Shown here in pieces: positions 1 to 7,001 of a stretch of 9,986 bases of DNA. The translations under genes and the position numbers were made by a program. Where the stretch lies: assembly GCA_030740135.1 (NCBI GenBank), contig JASLXW010000113.1, positions 1 to 9,986 of the forward strand, given 5' to 3'. The number at the start of each line of letters is the position of its first letter. Within the stretch, counting starts at the first letter, position 1. This stretch comes from Nitrospinota bacterium. GTDB taxonomy: Bacteria > UBA8248 > JACPRG01. The notes beneath the pieces were generated by a model that worked only from the letters and a program-made list of their open reading frames with translations, was not told the origin of the DNA and ran no database searches.

Positions 1-226
1 TCTCGATGAGGTGGGAGTGGCCGTCCACCAGTCCGGGCATGACCAGGCGGGAGGCGGCGTCGATGGTCTTCCTGCCCTCGAAGTCTTTCTTGATCTCAGC
101 CGTCTTGCCTATGGCGGCAATTCGGTCTCCGCGGATGGCAATGGCCCCGTCGGTCAGAATCCGCCTTTCGGGGTCCAGGGTGAGTATGGCGCCTTTCTCA
201 ATGAGGATGTCGACTGTCTCGGCCAT
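1..226 (-). CDS. Amidohydrolase family protein, N-terminal part (runs off the left edge)
   Basis: Only the first 75 codons are in the window. The frame begins with a composite-domain beta-sandwich typical of metal-dependent amidohydrolases (residues 1-60: DILIEKGAILTLDPERR, then DGAIAIRGDRIAAIG). It reaches the first metal-binding motif, PGLVDGHSH at residues 64-72, where His70 and His72 would bind the catalytic metal at the mouth of the TIM barrel. The ATG at 226 is supported by a strong ribosome site, AAAGGAG at 233-239, six bases upstream. The pattern fits the TRZ/ATZ/cytosine deaminase-like branch (hydrolysis of amide or amidine bonds in small N-heterocycles or related compounds). The substrate cannot be read from this fragment, and the remaining metal ligands lie outside the window. 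It is separated by about 480 bp from the upstream transporter gene, so it probably has its own promoter. Confidence 0.9.
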   Translation of the reverse strand, partial: MAETVDILIEKGAILTLDPERRILTDGAIAIRGDRIAAIGKTAEIKKDFEGRKTIDAASRLVMPGLVDGHSHLIE

Positions 227-247
227 TCCGTGCTCCTTTGTGGATGC

Positions 248-287
248 CCCGGTTGACCTCCTTCAAAAAAAGCTCTCGTCAACCGGG
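248..287. repeat. Perfect 10-bp inverted repeat in the amidohydrolase leader
   Basis: Arm CCCGGTTGAC (248-257) is the exact reverse complement of GTCAACCGGG (278-287), with a 20-base loop between them. It ends 22 bases upstream of the amidohydrolase start. Read on the minus strand, the loop holds a seven-T run and the sequence AAGGAG, which continues into the second arm as a near-perfect anti-SD match. No T-run follows either arm, so it does not look like a terminator. It may be an operator dyad or an mRNA leader hairpin; neither can be decided from the sequence. Confidence 0.55.
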
Positions 288-707
288 AATGCCAAGAACT
301 CAATATTCCTCCACCGGTGAATATCCTTCCGCTCAATGAACGGGCGAACGGGACTTCGGGCGGATGCCAAACCGCTTCATGGCGTTTTCGGCATCCTCTT
401 GGACCTTTTGAAATACCTCCTCCCCAGCGGCGGTTTTGGCCTCCTTCTCTCCCGTCCAAACCGCCCGATCGGCGATCGGGGGTTCAACGATGACGTCCGA
501 GGCGAAGCAAGTTCCCGGACGACCCCCCGGGGTCCGGCGCCGCAAGCCACTCGGCCCCGTGCCGGACGGCCTTTCAAGGTCGCGCAGTCGTATTGGCGCC
601 CTGCCCGAACCTCCTCTGAATCCCGATCGGGTCCGGTGCCGGCCGAAGCGTCTTCGGCTTTCAACTCATCCCATTCCCGAACACTTCGACCGAGGCCGGA
701 TCCTTTG
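288..707. other. Intergenic stretch with a possible decayed coding fragment
   Basis: No intact gene is visible. On the minus strand, the frame ending at a TGA at 333 is open and has coding-like composition over its last 45-50 codons (about 333-480), including GEEVFQKVQEDAENAMKRFG. Upstream of that the same frame becomes Arg/Gly-rich and unconvincing. The tail vaguely recalls the C-terminal helix of creatininase-family amidohydrolases, but this is a weak impression. A 17-bp dyad, CCCGATCG-g-CGATCGGG, lies at 464-480, and a CCCGATCGGG palindrome at 622-631. I see no start codon with a ribosome site, so this is probably a relic or spacer. Confidence 0.3.
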
Positions 708-1706
708 TCATTTCGCCAGTTGCGGGAGAAATGCGTTCGTATAGACGTCTTCCGTTTTCACACGGACCTTGAGCGGCGTGTGCTTGGTCATGATGTCGAT
801 GGTGCGGTCCATTTTCGCCCGGTCCATGTAGCCGAAGCCGTGCTGGAGGACGCCCTTGTCGATGTTCATCGCCCGTGTCCGCATGTACTGCCGGCGCAGG
901 AATTCAGGGTTCAGGGTGGGCTGGCGTTTCAGGAAATTCTTCATGCACTTTTCCACGTAAATGAAACAGTGCCCCCATGCCTCGACGTTGGCCTTGACGA
1001 ACCGCCGGATGATGCCGGGGTTTTCTTTGACCAGGTCGTCGTGGACGATCAGCCCGTTGGCGTAGATGTCCACCCCCCACTCGCTGTAGCGGAAGACCGC
1101 GCCTTCCTTGCCGAGTTTCTTGGCTTTCAGGTCTAAAGTGACCGAGGCGTCATAGTAAGTGGGGGCGAAGTCGATCTTTCCCGTGAGAACGCTCGGGGAG
1201 ATGGCCCCATACCCCATGGTGATCCAGTTGACTTGCTTGGGGTTCAGGCCGTTGGCGTTGGCAAAGGCGGGAAAGACTCTCTTCGTGGAGTCCCCCTGCG
1301 GCCCTCCGACACGCTTCCCGACCATGTCCCGGGGGGTCTTGTACCCCTTCTCTTTCAGATACCACAGGACCATCGGGGTCTTGGCATAGTACATGGCGAC
1401 TTCCTTCACCTTCACCCCCTTGGAGCGAGCGATGATGAGAGAGCCTGTATCGGCGAGGCCAAAGGGCGCCACCTTATTCCCGATGCGCTTAATCGTGTCA
1501 CCGGATCCGAAGCCACGCTTGATCTCCAAATCCAGACCTTCTTTCTTCAGGAACCCAAAGTCTTTCGCCGCAAAGAAAGGAACGTGCTCGCTGTAATAAA
1601 CCCAGTCCAGGAGCCAAGTTGCTTTGAATTCGGCAGCGGAGGCTCCGCCCCAGGCCGAAAACATCAGACACGCGCCCAAGATCGCAACTGACAGCCCTTT
1701 TTTCAT
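708..1706 (-). CDS. ABC transporter substrate-binding protein, NMT1/THI5-like (SsuA/TauA type)
   Basis: This is a 332-residue exported solute-binding protein. A signal peptide is clear: MKKG, a hydrophobic core at residues 5-20, then an Ala-rich cleavage region GGASAA ending near residue 24-25. The mature part begins with the family's typical opening: a W-x-x-D-W pattern with an SEHVPFFAAKDFGFLKKEGL stretch (39-58), then RGFGSGDT (64-71), a GLADTGSLIIARSKGVKVK segment, and a VGKRVGGPQGDS hinge region. NMT1-like proteins bind small organic molecules (thiamine precursors, sulfonates, nitrate, aromatics) in the periplasm and pass them to an ABC importer. The ATG at 1706 is preferred over an upstream in-frame ATG at 1760 because AGGAGG lies at 1715-1720 with eight-base spacing and the signal peptide starts there. 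No permease or ATPase gene is in the window, so it is an orphan here. The ligand is unknown. Confidence 0.93.
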   Translation of the reverse strand: MKKGLSVAILGACLMFSAWGGASAAEFKATWLLDWVYYSEHVPFFAAKDFGFLKKEGLDLEIKRGFGSGDTIKRIGNKVAPFGLADTGSLIIARSKGVKVKEVAMYYAKTPMVLWYLKEKGYKTPRDMVGKRVGGPQGDSTKRVFPAFANANGLNPKQVNWITMGYGAISPSVLTGKIDFAPTYYDASVTLDLKAKKLGKEGAVFRYSEWGVDIYANGLIVHDDLVKENPGIIRRFVKANVEAWGHCFIYVEKCMKNFLKRQPTLNPEFLRRQYMRTRAMNIDKGVLQHGFGYMDRAKMDRTIDIMTKHTPLKVRVKTEDVYTNAFLPQLAK

Positions 1707-2483
1707 CTCTGATCCCTCCTCTCGAAAGTTCAAGAAAATCCTCGCCCTGATCGTCTCCACCGACGCCGAGAAAACTCACGAACAGCGAACCTCACCTCCG
1801 ACCCGTTTTGTCAGAAGAAGTGTCGACTGTTTCTTGAGCCGGAATTTCCCAATTCAAATCCGGAAAACCCGTACCGACCACTCGTTGCTGTTTAGCCCGA
1901 TTAGACCCTTCTCTACCGGACCCGTCAACCCCATTTCGGGCGCCTGAAACTCCAATCGGAGCGGTATCCAGCATTGAAAACGACGCCACCCCTCCGGCCA
2001 GGCCGGCCTTGCCGGCAGGTCAATCCGGAAGGGACGGAACATTCACCATTTTGTTCCCGGGTGGACTGTGCTCAGAGCTGTTAGGCCGGCGCCGATCGCA
2101 ATCGGTTGATTCGGTCCAGGATGAGGGCGAAGGTTTTCCTGGATACGGCCAACTCCGCCAATTGAAAGAGGATCTGCCGGGCATGGCGGATCTCTTGCAA
2201 ATGGGCCGGCGCTCTCAGCGTCAAACCCGGGGCGTCATCAAGCACCCGGCAGGCCGGCAATCTCGCTTCCGGCCTGATTTACGGCGCCGCGAAACTCCAG
2301 CCTGAGCTAACGGTCAGAACCGGGCCTAAAAGCGCTGTTTCTGGCTTCACCCATAGGGTCCTCTGCCGGATGGAGTCGACCCTGCCCGTGGGCGCGCCCA
2401 TGGCCCGCGGATGGGCGGCTCGGCGGGGCCGGTTGGTTGGGCGGACCGGACTCCAGCGGCCGGGATCTTTCCGCGACGCTCGA
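1707..2483. other. Long intergenic region with GC-rich palindromes, a dispersed repeat and a decayed frame
   Basis: This 777-bp gap has no credible intact gene. The motif GGCGCC-(1-2 nt)-GAAACTCCA occurs twice, at 1939-1954 and 2283-2299. A hairpin of two GCCGGC hexamers separated by CTT lies at 2002-2016, and a related CGGCAGGCCGGCAA stretch at about 2247-2260, so the region resembles debris of REP-like repeats. On the minus strand, the frame between a TAA at 2279-2281 and a TAA at 2081-2083 stays open for 65 codons. Its last about 50 residues look protein-like (LRAPAHLQEIRHARQILFQL and then LAVSRKTFALILDRINRL). The only candidate start is a GTG at 2245 without a ribosome site. I do not recognise the fragment. 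Confidence 0.4.
2081..2245 (-). pseudogene. Possible C-terminal remnant of an unrecognised protein
   Basis: The minus-strand frame from GTG at 2245 to TAA at 2081-2083 would give 54 residues with an amphipathic, helical pattern (HLQEIRHARQILFQLAEL, then RKTFALILDRINRL). The composition is protein-like rather than random GC shadow, and no better frame exists on either strand at this place. There is no Shine-Dalgarno sequence, the frame is closed upstream by a TAA at 2279, and it sits among GC-rich palindromes. That suggests the tail of a decayed gene rather than a working small protein. No family assignment is offered. Confidence 0.25.
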
Positions 2484-3107
2484 TTACACCTCGTAGACCT
2501 GCGTCCGGAGCGGCTTTCCCGTCGCGGCGCCCGCGCTCAAGGCGCACAGGGTGTCCATCTCGGCCACGAAGTCGATGTAGTCCCCCGGCTTGCCCCGGCC
2601 GTCCACGATCCCCATCGTTCCCTTTTCAAAATCAAACTCCACGGTTTGAAAGACGTTCAGGGGATCGGGGATGTCTTCCGGGGCGATGGGCCAGTCCTTC
2701 AGGGCCCCCTGTATGATTTCGTAACAGCCGAAGGTCGGCGGCCCGAGAGGACCTCCGACGGCGGAACGCTTATCTCCGGAATAGTCCCCCCCCTTTATGT
2801 TCTGGAAGACCCATGCGCTGCACATCCCGTATTCGAGGTCGTGAATGCCGTAGGTGTCCTCCGCGATGGTGAGAAGAACATTGTTGTCCCGGGTGTACAA
2901 ACGATCTCCGGTGGAGATCATGAACTTCCCCTGGTTGGCCTTGGTTCGGGCCTGGCTGAAGCGCTCTTTCAAGTTGTTGGCGTTAAAGGTGACGAAGTCG
3001 CCGACCGCGCCTCCGTCGACATCGATGATCCTGATGTGCTGGCCCTTCTTCACCACCCATGAGCCGCCCGTGCAGCCGGGAATATAATCGTCATGAAGAA
3101 CCTTCAT
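2484..3107 (-). CDS. DUF1989 / urea carboxylase-associated family protein
   Basis: This is a 207-residue cytoplasmic protein covering the full DUF1989 domain. Family hallmarks appear in order: VGDFVTFNANNLKERFSQAR (35-54), STGDRLYTRDNNVLLTIAEDT (65-85), the GIHDLEYGMC block with His89, Asp90 and Cys96, NVF at 151-153, and PGDYIDFVAEMD (174-185) followed by ALSA. The usual Cys-Pro after the ALS stretch is replaced by GAATG, and the protein ends soon after, so the C-terminus is divergent. DUF1989 proteins are often encoded next to urea carboxylase/allophanate hydrolase or aminomethyltransferase-like genes; none is present here, and their biochemical role is not settled. The ATG at 3107 is chosen because the domain starts there and an AAGGGG element lies about seven bases upstream. 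In-frame ATGs at 3155 and 3266 would add low-complexity sequence. An FNR-like dyad lies about 190 bp upstream. Confidence 0.9.
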   Translation of the reverse strand: MKVLHDDYIPGCTGGSWVVKKGQHIRIIDVDGGAVGDFVTFNANNLKERFSQARTKANQGKFMISTGDRLYTRDNNVLLTIAEDTYGIHDLEYGMCSAWVFQNIKGGDYSGDKRSAVGGPLGPPTFGCYEIIQGALKDWPIAPEDIPDPLNVFQTVEFDFEKGTMGIVDGRGKPGDYIDFVAEMDTLCALSAGAATGKPLRTQVYEV

Positions 3108-3296
3108 GCTTTCGCCCCTTCCCCCCCCTTGGGTTCCGAAGCGATTGACCGCCATTTCCCCTTCCGCCTCATGGGCGAAGCCGGTTTTTCCGGGATTTCC
3201 CATTTCGGCTTTTGATGGGCGCAAGGCCAACCGTGGTCGCCGTTCGGAAGATTCGGGTGAGTACACGAAAGCTTAAGTCGAACCCCTTCATCCGCG

Positions 3297-3315
3297 TCTA
3301 TGATCCAAATCATGA
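3297..3315. promoter_or_regulatory. FNR/CRP-family-like operator dyad upstream of the DUF1989 gene
   Basis: TCTATGATCCAAATCATGA contains TGAT-N4-ATCA, the half-site arrangement of FNR-type boxes (consensus TTGAT-N4-ATCAA), here with A/T as the outer pair. The same 19-mer recurs at 9399-9417 with only the three central bases different. It lies about 190 bp upstream of the DUF1989 start on the same strand. A convincing -10 element at the class II distance is not evident (ACTTAA is the best candidate). The regulator itself is not in the window. Confidence 0.5.
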
Positions 3316-3567
3316 AGAGAAGGAGATCGGGGCCGCACTCAATTTCTGCGGCAATTCCATATTCGCTGATTTTCCGTATTCACGGGTGGGCGCCACCACA
3401 TCTCATCGGAGGGAGTCGATCTCGCTGATGTTATGAACAATTACAAACCGGTGGGGTATGCGCCGGTGGTTAAGAGGTAAATGGTCGATTTTTAGGTCCT
3501 TACATCAATGGAGGCTTAGCTTTTCAAGAGTAATTTGACATTGTCGTATGGAAACCGAACCAAAAAT

Positions 3568-3602
3568 GTTGGAATGTGAGACCTGACCCTATCCCTTCCA
3601 AC
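3568..3602 (-). repeat. REP/RAYT-like repeat with hairpin, possible terminator of the UbiD gene
   Basis: GTTGGAA (3568-3574) and TTCCAAC (3596-3602) form a 7-bp stem around a 21-base loop. Read on the minus strand, the element contains ATAGGGTCAGGTCTCACATT, and the motif GGGTCAGGTCTCACATT is one I recognise from dispersed repeats near REP-associated Y1 transposases in Deltaproteobacteria. On the minus strand the second arm is followed by ATTTTT about 75-110 bases after the UbiD stop, so it could also act as a weak intrinsic terminator. No transposase gene is present. Confidence 0.45.
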
Positions 3603-3673
3603 GTCCTGAGATTATGGTCAATTACGAACGAAAGTAGTATCTGCTTGCAGTGGAGAGGGCAAATCCAACACCT

Positions 3674-5122
3674 TTATTGATGGCGGTCCAAGAACGCCTG
3701 GACCCGTTTGGGAATTTTGAATTCCGGAAGGCCGATCTCCTTCCACACGTCCAGCGCCTTCATCATGAGGTCCTTGTGGGGAAGGGAAAGGTCCCCTGCG
3801 TTTTCTTTTTCCGTGGCATCGAGAATGAGCTTACTGCTCATCTCCGGCTCGCCGTTTCGGACGCGGACGCTGGGAGCGGCTACGGCGGGCATGAACACGT
3901 TATCCATGATGATGGTGTCCCGTTGGGCGTCGAACCGGGAGTTCATGGCCCAGTCCAGGTGCATCGGGTCGCGGATGTCGATGTCCTCATCGACCACCGT
4001 GATCCGCTTCAGGAGGGTCGCATCAGCGATGAGGCGGCCGACGCGCTTGGCGTGTCCTGGATAAAGCGGCTTCATGGAGATGATTCCGTGGGCGAGGAAT
4101 CCGCCGTAGGTCAGATCGATATGAGCGTCCTGGACCGTGTTGTGGCCAAGGTCGTGGCGGAGAATCTTGATGAGCAGACCGGCGTTGCTGAGACTCTGGA
4201 TGACTGTGCTCTCGCTGGGCGGCAACTGGCTGATGTAGCCGTAATAGATTGGGTCTTTCCGGTGGGTGATGGCTTTGACGCGGACCAGGGGCCTCTGGTC
4301 CACCCACCCCATATAACCGGCGAACTCACCGAAAGGACCCTCCTCGGCCGTTTCATCCGGAAGGACCTCTCCCTCGATGACGATCTCGGCGTTGGCCGGA
4401 ACCATCAGCTCCGACGTCGTGGCCTTGACGACTTCCACCGGCTCCCCCTTCAACCCCCCGGCGATGCAGACCTCGTCGATCCCGTAGGGAACGTTGCAAA
4501 CCGCGGCGAGATGGATCGCGGGCTCAGCGCCGATCACCCAGGCGAAGGGGGCGGGTTTGCCCTTCTCGATGTAAGTCTGGTAGCACATCGCGCCGTGCCG
4601 CCCCGGCGTTATGTTCATAACCAGTTGGTCCTTGTCTTTGACTTTCGTCCGGTACGTGGCGGCGTTCTGAACACCCGTTTCGTCGTCGCGGCTGATAACG
4701 ATGGCTGTGATGTAAGGTGCGGCGTCCTTCCCGGGTGTCCAGATAGGGATCGGCAGGCTGTTCAGATCGATGTCGACTCCCCCATAGATGACTTCCTGGC
4801 AAGGAGCTGAATCGACTTCCTTTGGCTGGATGGGATGGGTAAGCGCGTGGACCCACTTTTCGTTGATCCGGTCCGGTTCGGTCTCCAGGGCGATGGCATA
4901 GGTTTCCCGGGAGGCCCCCAGCACGCCCGTCATCACAGGGATCCTGTGACCCTTGACCCGCTCGAAGAGGAGGCCGAAGCGGGCTTCGTCGGGCAGGGCC
5001 TGGAACATCCACCGTGCAAGGCACGCCAACTCCCAGGAGTGATCCACATTCTTCTGTATGCGCTTCAGCTTCCCCCTCGATTCCAGCGCGGTCAAGTGAT
5101 CTCGGATGTCCCGGTGAACCAT
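3674..5122 (-). CDS. UbiD-family prenylated-FMN-dependent (de)carboxylase
   Basis: This full-length 482-residue UbiD-type enzyme would reversibly decarboxylate an aromatic or alpha,beta-unsaturated acid in the cytoplasm using prenylated FMN and a divalent metal. The residues known from Fdc1/UbiD are all present with matching spacing: Asn153, Arg158 and His176 in NAATYR...PGRH, Glu217 in GIDEV, and Glu261 and Glu266 in EGPFGE. They correspond to the metal ligands (N, H, E) and the Glu-Arg-Glu catalytic network. Flanking family segments such as VPANAEIVIEGEVLPDET and SQLPPSEST are also intact. The ATG at 5122 is set by AAGGAG at 5130-5135, seven bases upstream; 13 in-frame codons further upstream look non-coding. 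No ubiX (prFMN synthase) is in the window. The gene lies 228 bp downstream of a PYROXD2-like oxidoreductase on the same strand, so it probably belongs to that cluster. The substrate is unknown. Confidence 0.95.
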   Translation of the reverse strand: MVHRDIRDHLTALESRGKLKRIQKNVDHSWELACLARWMFQALPDEARFGLLFERVKGHRIPVMTGVLGASRETYAIALETEPDRINEKWVHALTHPIQPKEVDSAPCQEVIYGGVDIDLNSLPIPIWTPGKDAAPYITAIVISRDDETGVQNAATYRTKVKDKDQLVMNITPGRHGAMCYQTYIEKGKPAPFAWVIGAEPAIHLAAVCNVPYGIDEVCIAGGLKGEPVEVVKATTSELMVPANAEIVIEGEVLPDETAEEGPFGEFAGYMGWVDQRPLVRVKAITHRKDPIYYGYISQLPPSESTVIQSLSNAGLLIKILRHDLGHNTVQDAHIDLTYGGFLAHGIISMKPLYPGHAKRVGRLIADATLLKRITVVDEDIDIRDPMHLDWAMNSRFDAQRDTIIMDNVFMPAVAAPSVRVRNGEPEMSSKLILDATEKENAGDLSLPHKDLMMKALDVWKEIGLPEFKIPKRVQAFLDRHQ

Positions 5123-5149
5123 AGGATTTCTCCTTGCCCCCCGCCTGTG

Positions 5150-5174
5150 AAAAAATCTCAAGGGTTTTTAACCC
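5150..5174 (-). terminator. Weak candidate intrinsic terminator between the oxidoreductase and UbiD genes
   Basis: On the minus strand, GGGTT-AAA-AACCC (5162-5174) forms a 5-bp stem, followed after six bases by a run of six T (5150-5155). The stem is short and the T-run is offset, so termination would be partial at best. It lies only about 30 bases upstream of the UbiD start, leaving no room for a separate promoter downstream of it. An attenuator or chance hairpin is equally possible. The rest of the 228-bp gap has a stop-free minus frame ending at 5188 (tail PRIPILDEEDFESAKPAEQ) but no start codon. Confidence 0.25.
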
Positions 5175-5350
5175 ATCTGATAAGCCTTTATTGCTCAGCC
5201 GGTTTCGCGCTTTCAAAGTCCTCTTCGTCAAGGATGGGGATGCGCGGGCGGGTTCCTTTGGCCGAGGTTGGGAGCGAGTGGCCGGCGAAGGAGGGCGACA
5301 GTTTGGAAGAGCTGTAAGGTTTCTATTCCCGGCATTCCATGCCCAGCGTT

Positions 5351-6976
5351 TCAGCCGGCCAGGGATTCCCAGTGGGTCTTTGCGTCAACCGATTTCCACC
5401 ACGGTTCTATACCCAGGTCCCTGCAGATGACGCCCGCGGAGTTGTAACCCGGTCCACCGGTGATGTTGCCTCCCGGATGCGTGCTGGCGCCGCACATGTA
5501 GAGGCCGGGCACGGGCGTCCGATACTGGCTGCATTCCGGGAAGGGCCGCGTGTCCAGGTACTGCCCCGCGCTCACCTCTCCGACCTGCCAGTCCCCCCCG
5601 TGCATATTCGGAAGGTGACGCTCGATGTCGACGGGGGTCTGGCCGAATCTCTCCACGACGACTTCCGGCGTGAGGTTCTCGACGTAGTGGGCCAGATGCT
5701 CCTGGCAGCGCTCGGCGTATTCGTCACGGATCTCGTCCCACCGGTCGCGGCCTCCCTCCTCCTCGTTCAGGTTGCCCGGCGCGATCTGCCAGAAAAACGC
5801 CGTGCACTTGCCCGGCGGGGCCTGGGTCGGATCGTGCTGGGCGGGGAGGGCCCCGATCAGATTGAACGAGCGGGGCAGGCGACCCGCGTTGCAGTCTTCA
5901 TAGAGGTCTTCGAGGTCGGTCATCCCCTCGAGACCGGCGATGATGTAAAAGGCCTCATTCACATCGGGTTCATATTTCGCGGCCTTCCAGTAGAGGCGCT
6001 CTTCCAGGGCCAGGTGCAGGGTGAAGAGCGGGGTCGTCTTGGAATATCGGAAGCCTTTCACCTTCTCGGCAAACTCGGGCGAAAGGTGGTTTTCTCCAAC
6101 CTGTTCCAGAAAGGTCTGGTTCGGGTTGATGCTGCTGGCCACGAACTTGCCCGCCCGGAACTCCCTGCCGTCCCGCAGGCGCACGCCCGAAGCGCGGCCG
6201 TCTTCCATCAGGATCTTCGCGACCGACATGCCGTCAATCAGGTCCGCCCCGGACTTGGTGATCATCTTGTGCAGCGAATGGCCCAGCTTGTGAGTGGTCC
6301 CCTTGGACATCTGCGTGTTCACGCCGGACGCGATAGAGGCCGGGATGACCATCCCCATCCCTTTGGAGTCGACCTCGAAGCCCCGGATGACGGACAGGAA
6401 GGCGAACATCCCCCGAACCGTGTCGTTCTCGAAAAACTCTTTCACCACGTCCAGGATCGAGTAGGGTTGCCACTCCAGGTACAAACGTCCCTCTTCACTG
6501 CGTTCCAGGATGGCCTTCTTCTCTTCAAAGGGAATGGGCGGAGAGTACATCTCCCAAAAATAAATCTCCCGGGCCATCTTGGCGTATTTCTTGTTGACCT
6601 TGAGGAAGGTCTCGGCATCCTTGCCCGAGAAGCGACCGATGGAGGCGGCCGTCTTCTCCGGCTCATCGGCGTACCAGACAAGCGCCCGGTGGTCCCGGGT
6701 GAGCATGCCCACGGAGATCGGCAGTCGGATATACTCCTGGCCCATCTCGGCCATTTCGAGGTCCTTGTACCACATCAGATCGGACACGGCCCGGTGGTTG
6801 TTGGAATGCACGTTGTGCCAAAAGCCCGACTGCGTCTCATGGGAGTCCAGACCGCCGCCGATCTCCAGGTGGCGCTCGACCACGAGGATATTCAGACCCG
6901 CCCTGGCCAGGTAGCCGCCGCAGATCAGGCCGTTGTGGCCGCCTCCGACGATGATCCCGTCATATTCCTCTCTCAT
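5351..6976 (-). CDS. FAD/NAD(P)-dependent oxidoreductase, PYROXD2 / phytoene-desaturase-like (paralogue A)
   Basis: This is a 541-residue flavoprotein of the COG1233 type. The N-terminal Rossmann motif GGGHNG (residues 11-16), followed by ARAGLNILVVER with Glu34 for the ADP-ribose hydroxyls, and the IGGG turn mark FAD binding. GHNGL is the PYROXD2-like version of the motif. The C-terminal FAD segment, GLYMCGASTHPGGNITGGPG (491-510), closes the fold. Members catalyse desaturation, isomerisation or oxidation of hydrophobic substrates; PYROXD2 itself has no settled reaction. The ATG at 6976 is chosen because the FAD domain begins immediately after it, although its ribosome site (AAGGGG only two bases away) is poor. 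The frame is open up to 7141, but that extension overlaps a ferredoxin relic in another frame and is not protein-like. It is clearly paralogous to the gene at 7666-9249. It lies downstream of the SRPBCC gene and upstream of the UbiD gene. Confidence 0.93.
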   Translation of the reverse strand: MREEYDGIIVGGGHNGLICGGYLARAGLNILVVERHLEIGGGLDSHETQSGFWHNVHSNNHRAVSDLMWYKDLEMAEMGQEYIRLPISVGMLTRDHRALVWYADEPEKTAASIGRFSGKDAETFLKVNKKYAKMAREIYFWEMYSPPIPFEEKKAILERSEEGRLYLEWQPYSILDVVKEFFENDTVRGMFAFLSVIRGFEVDSKGMGMVIPASIASGVNTQMSKGTTHKLGHSLHKMITKSGADLIDGMSVAKILMEDGRASGVRLRDGREFRAGKFVASSINPNQTFLEQVGENHLSPEFAEKVKGFRYSKTTPLFTLHLALEERLYWKAAKYEPDVNEAFYIIAGLEGMTDLEDLYEDCNAGRLPRSFNLIGALPAQHDPTQAPPGKCTAFFWQIAPGNLNEEEGGRDRWDEIRDEYAERCQEHLAHYVENLTPEVVVERFGQTPVDIERHLPNMHGGDWQVGEVSAGQYLDTRPFPECSQYRTPVPGLYMCGASTHPGGNITGGPGYNSAGVICRDLGIEPWWKSVDAKTHWESLAG

Positions 6977-7001
6977 TTCCCCTTCATCCCTCTCAAACGC
7001 T

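Larger units (their letters stand above)
3108..3673. other. Intergenic region between the UbiD gene and the DUF1989 gene
   Basis: There is no gene in these 566 bp; the frames present are short and composed of unlikely residues. The right part (about 3430-3660) is more AT-rich than the rest of the window. It holds an inverted repeat enclosing a GGGTCAGGTCT-type motif (3568-3602), which may end transcription from the UbiD gene. The left part holds the FNR-like dyad at 3297-3315 and is presumably the promoter region of the DUF1989 gene. A short direct repeat CCGGTGG occurs twice near 3447-3470 without obvious meaning. Confidence 0.5.

Noticed and set aside
464..480. CCCGATCG-g-CGATCGGG palindrome as an operator
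   Set aside because: It sits about 240 bp from the nearest start inside sequence that may be decayed coding DNA, and such GC palindromes arise easily at this composition; mentioned only as part of the gap.
1662..1706. Lipobox-like LGAC in the signal peptide of the binding protein
   Set aside because: The Cys at residue 13 lies within the hydrophobic core and is followed by more hydrophobic sequence and a normal Ala-x-Ala cleavage site, so ordinary signal peptidase I export is more likely.
3532..3570. TTGACA on the plus strand near 3536 as a sigma-70 promoter
   Set aside because: There is no acceptable -10 hexamer at 16-18 bases and no plus-strand gene downstream.
3650..4810. Plus-strand open frame of 386 codons opposite the UbiD gene
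   Set aside because: Antisense to a UbiD enzyme with complete active-site residues; its translation resembles nothing known.
5188..5320. Minus-strand stop-free frame ending PRIPILDEEDFESAKPAEQ
   Set aside because: It has no ATG, GTG or TTG start, no ribosome site, and is closed upstream by a stop. It could be a relic, but nothing links it to a family.
5331..5343. GGCAT-TCC-ATGCC hairpin after the paralogue A stop
   Set aside because: The 5-bp stem has no following T-run on the minus strand, so it was not called a terminator.
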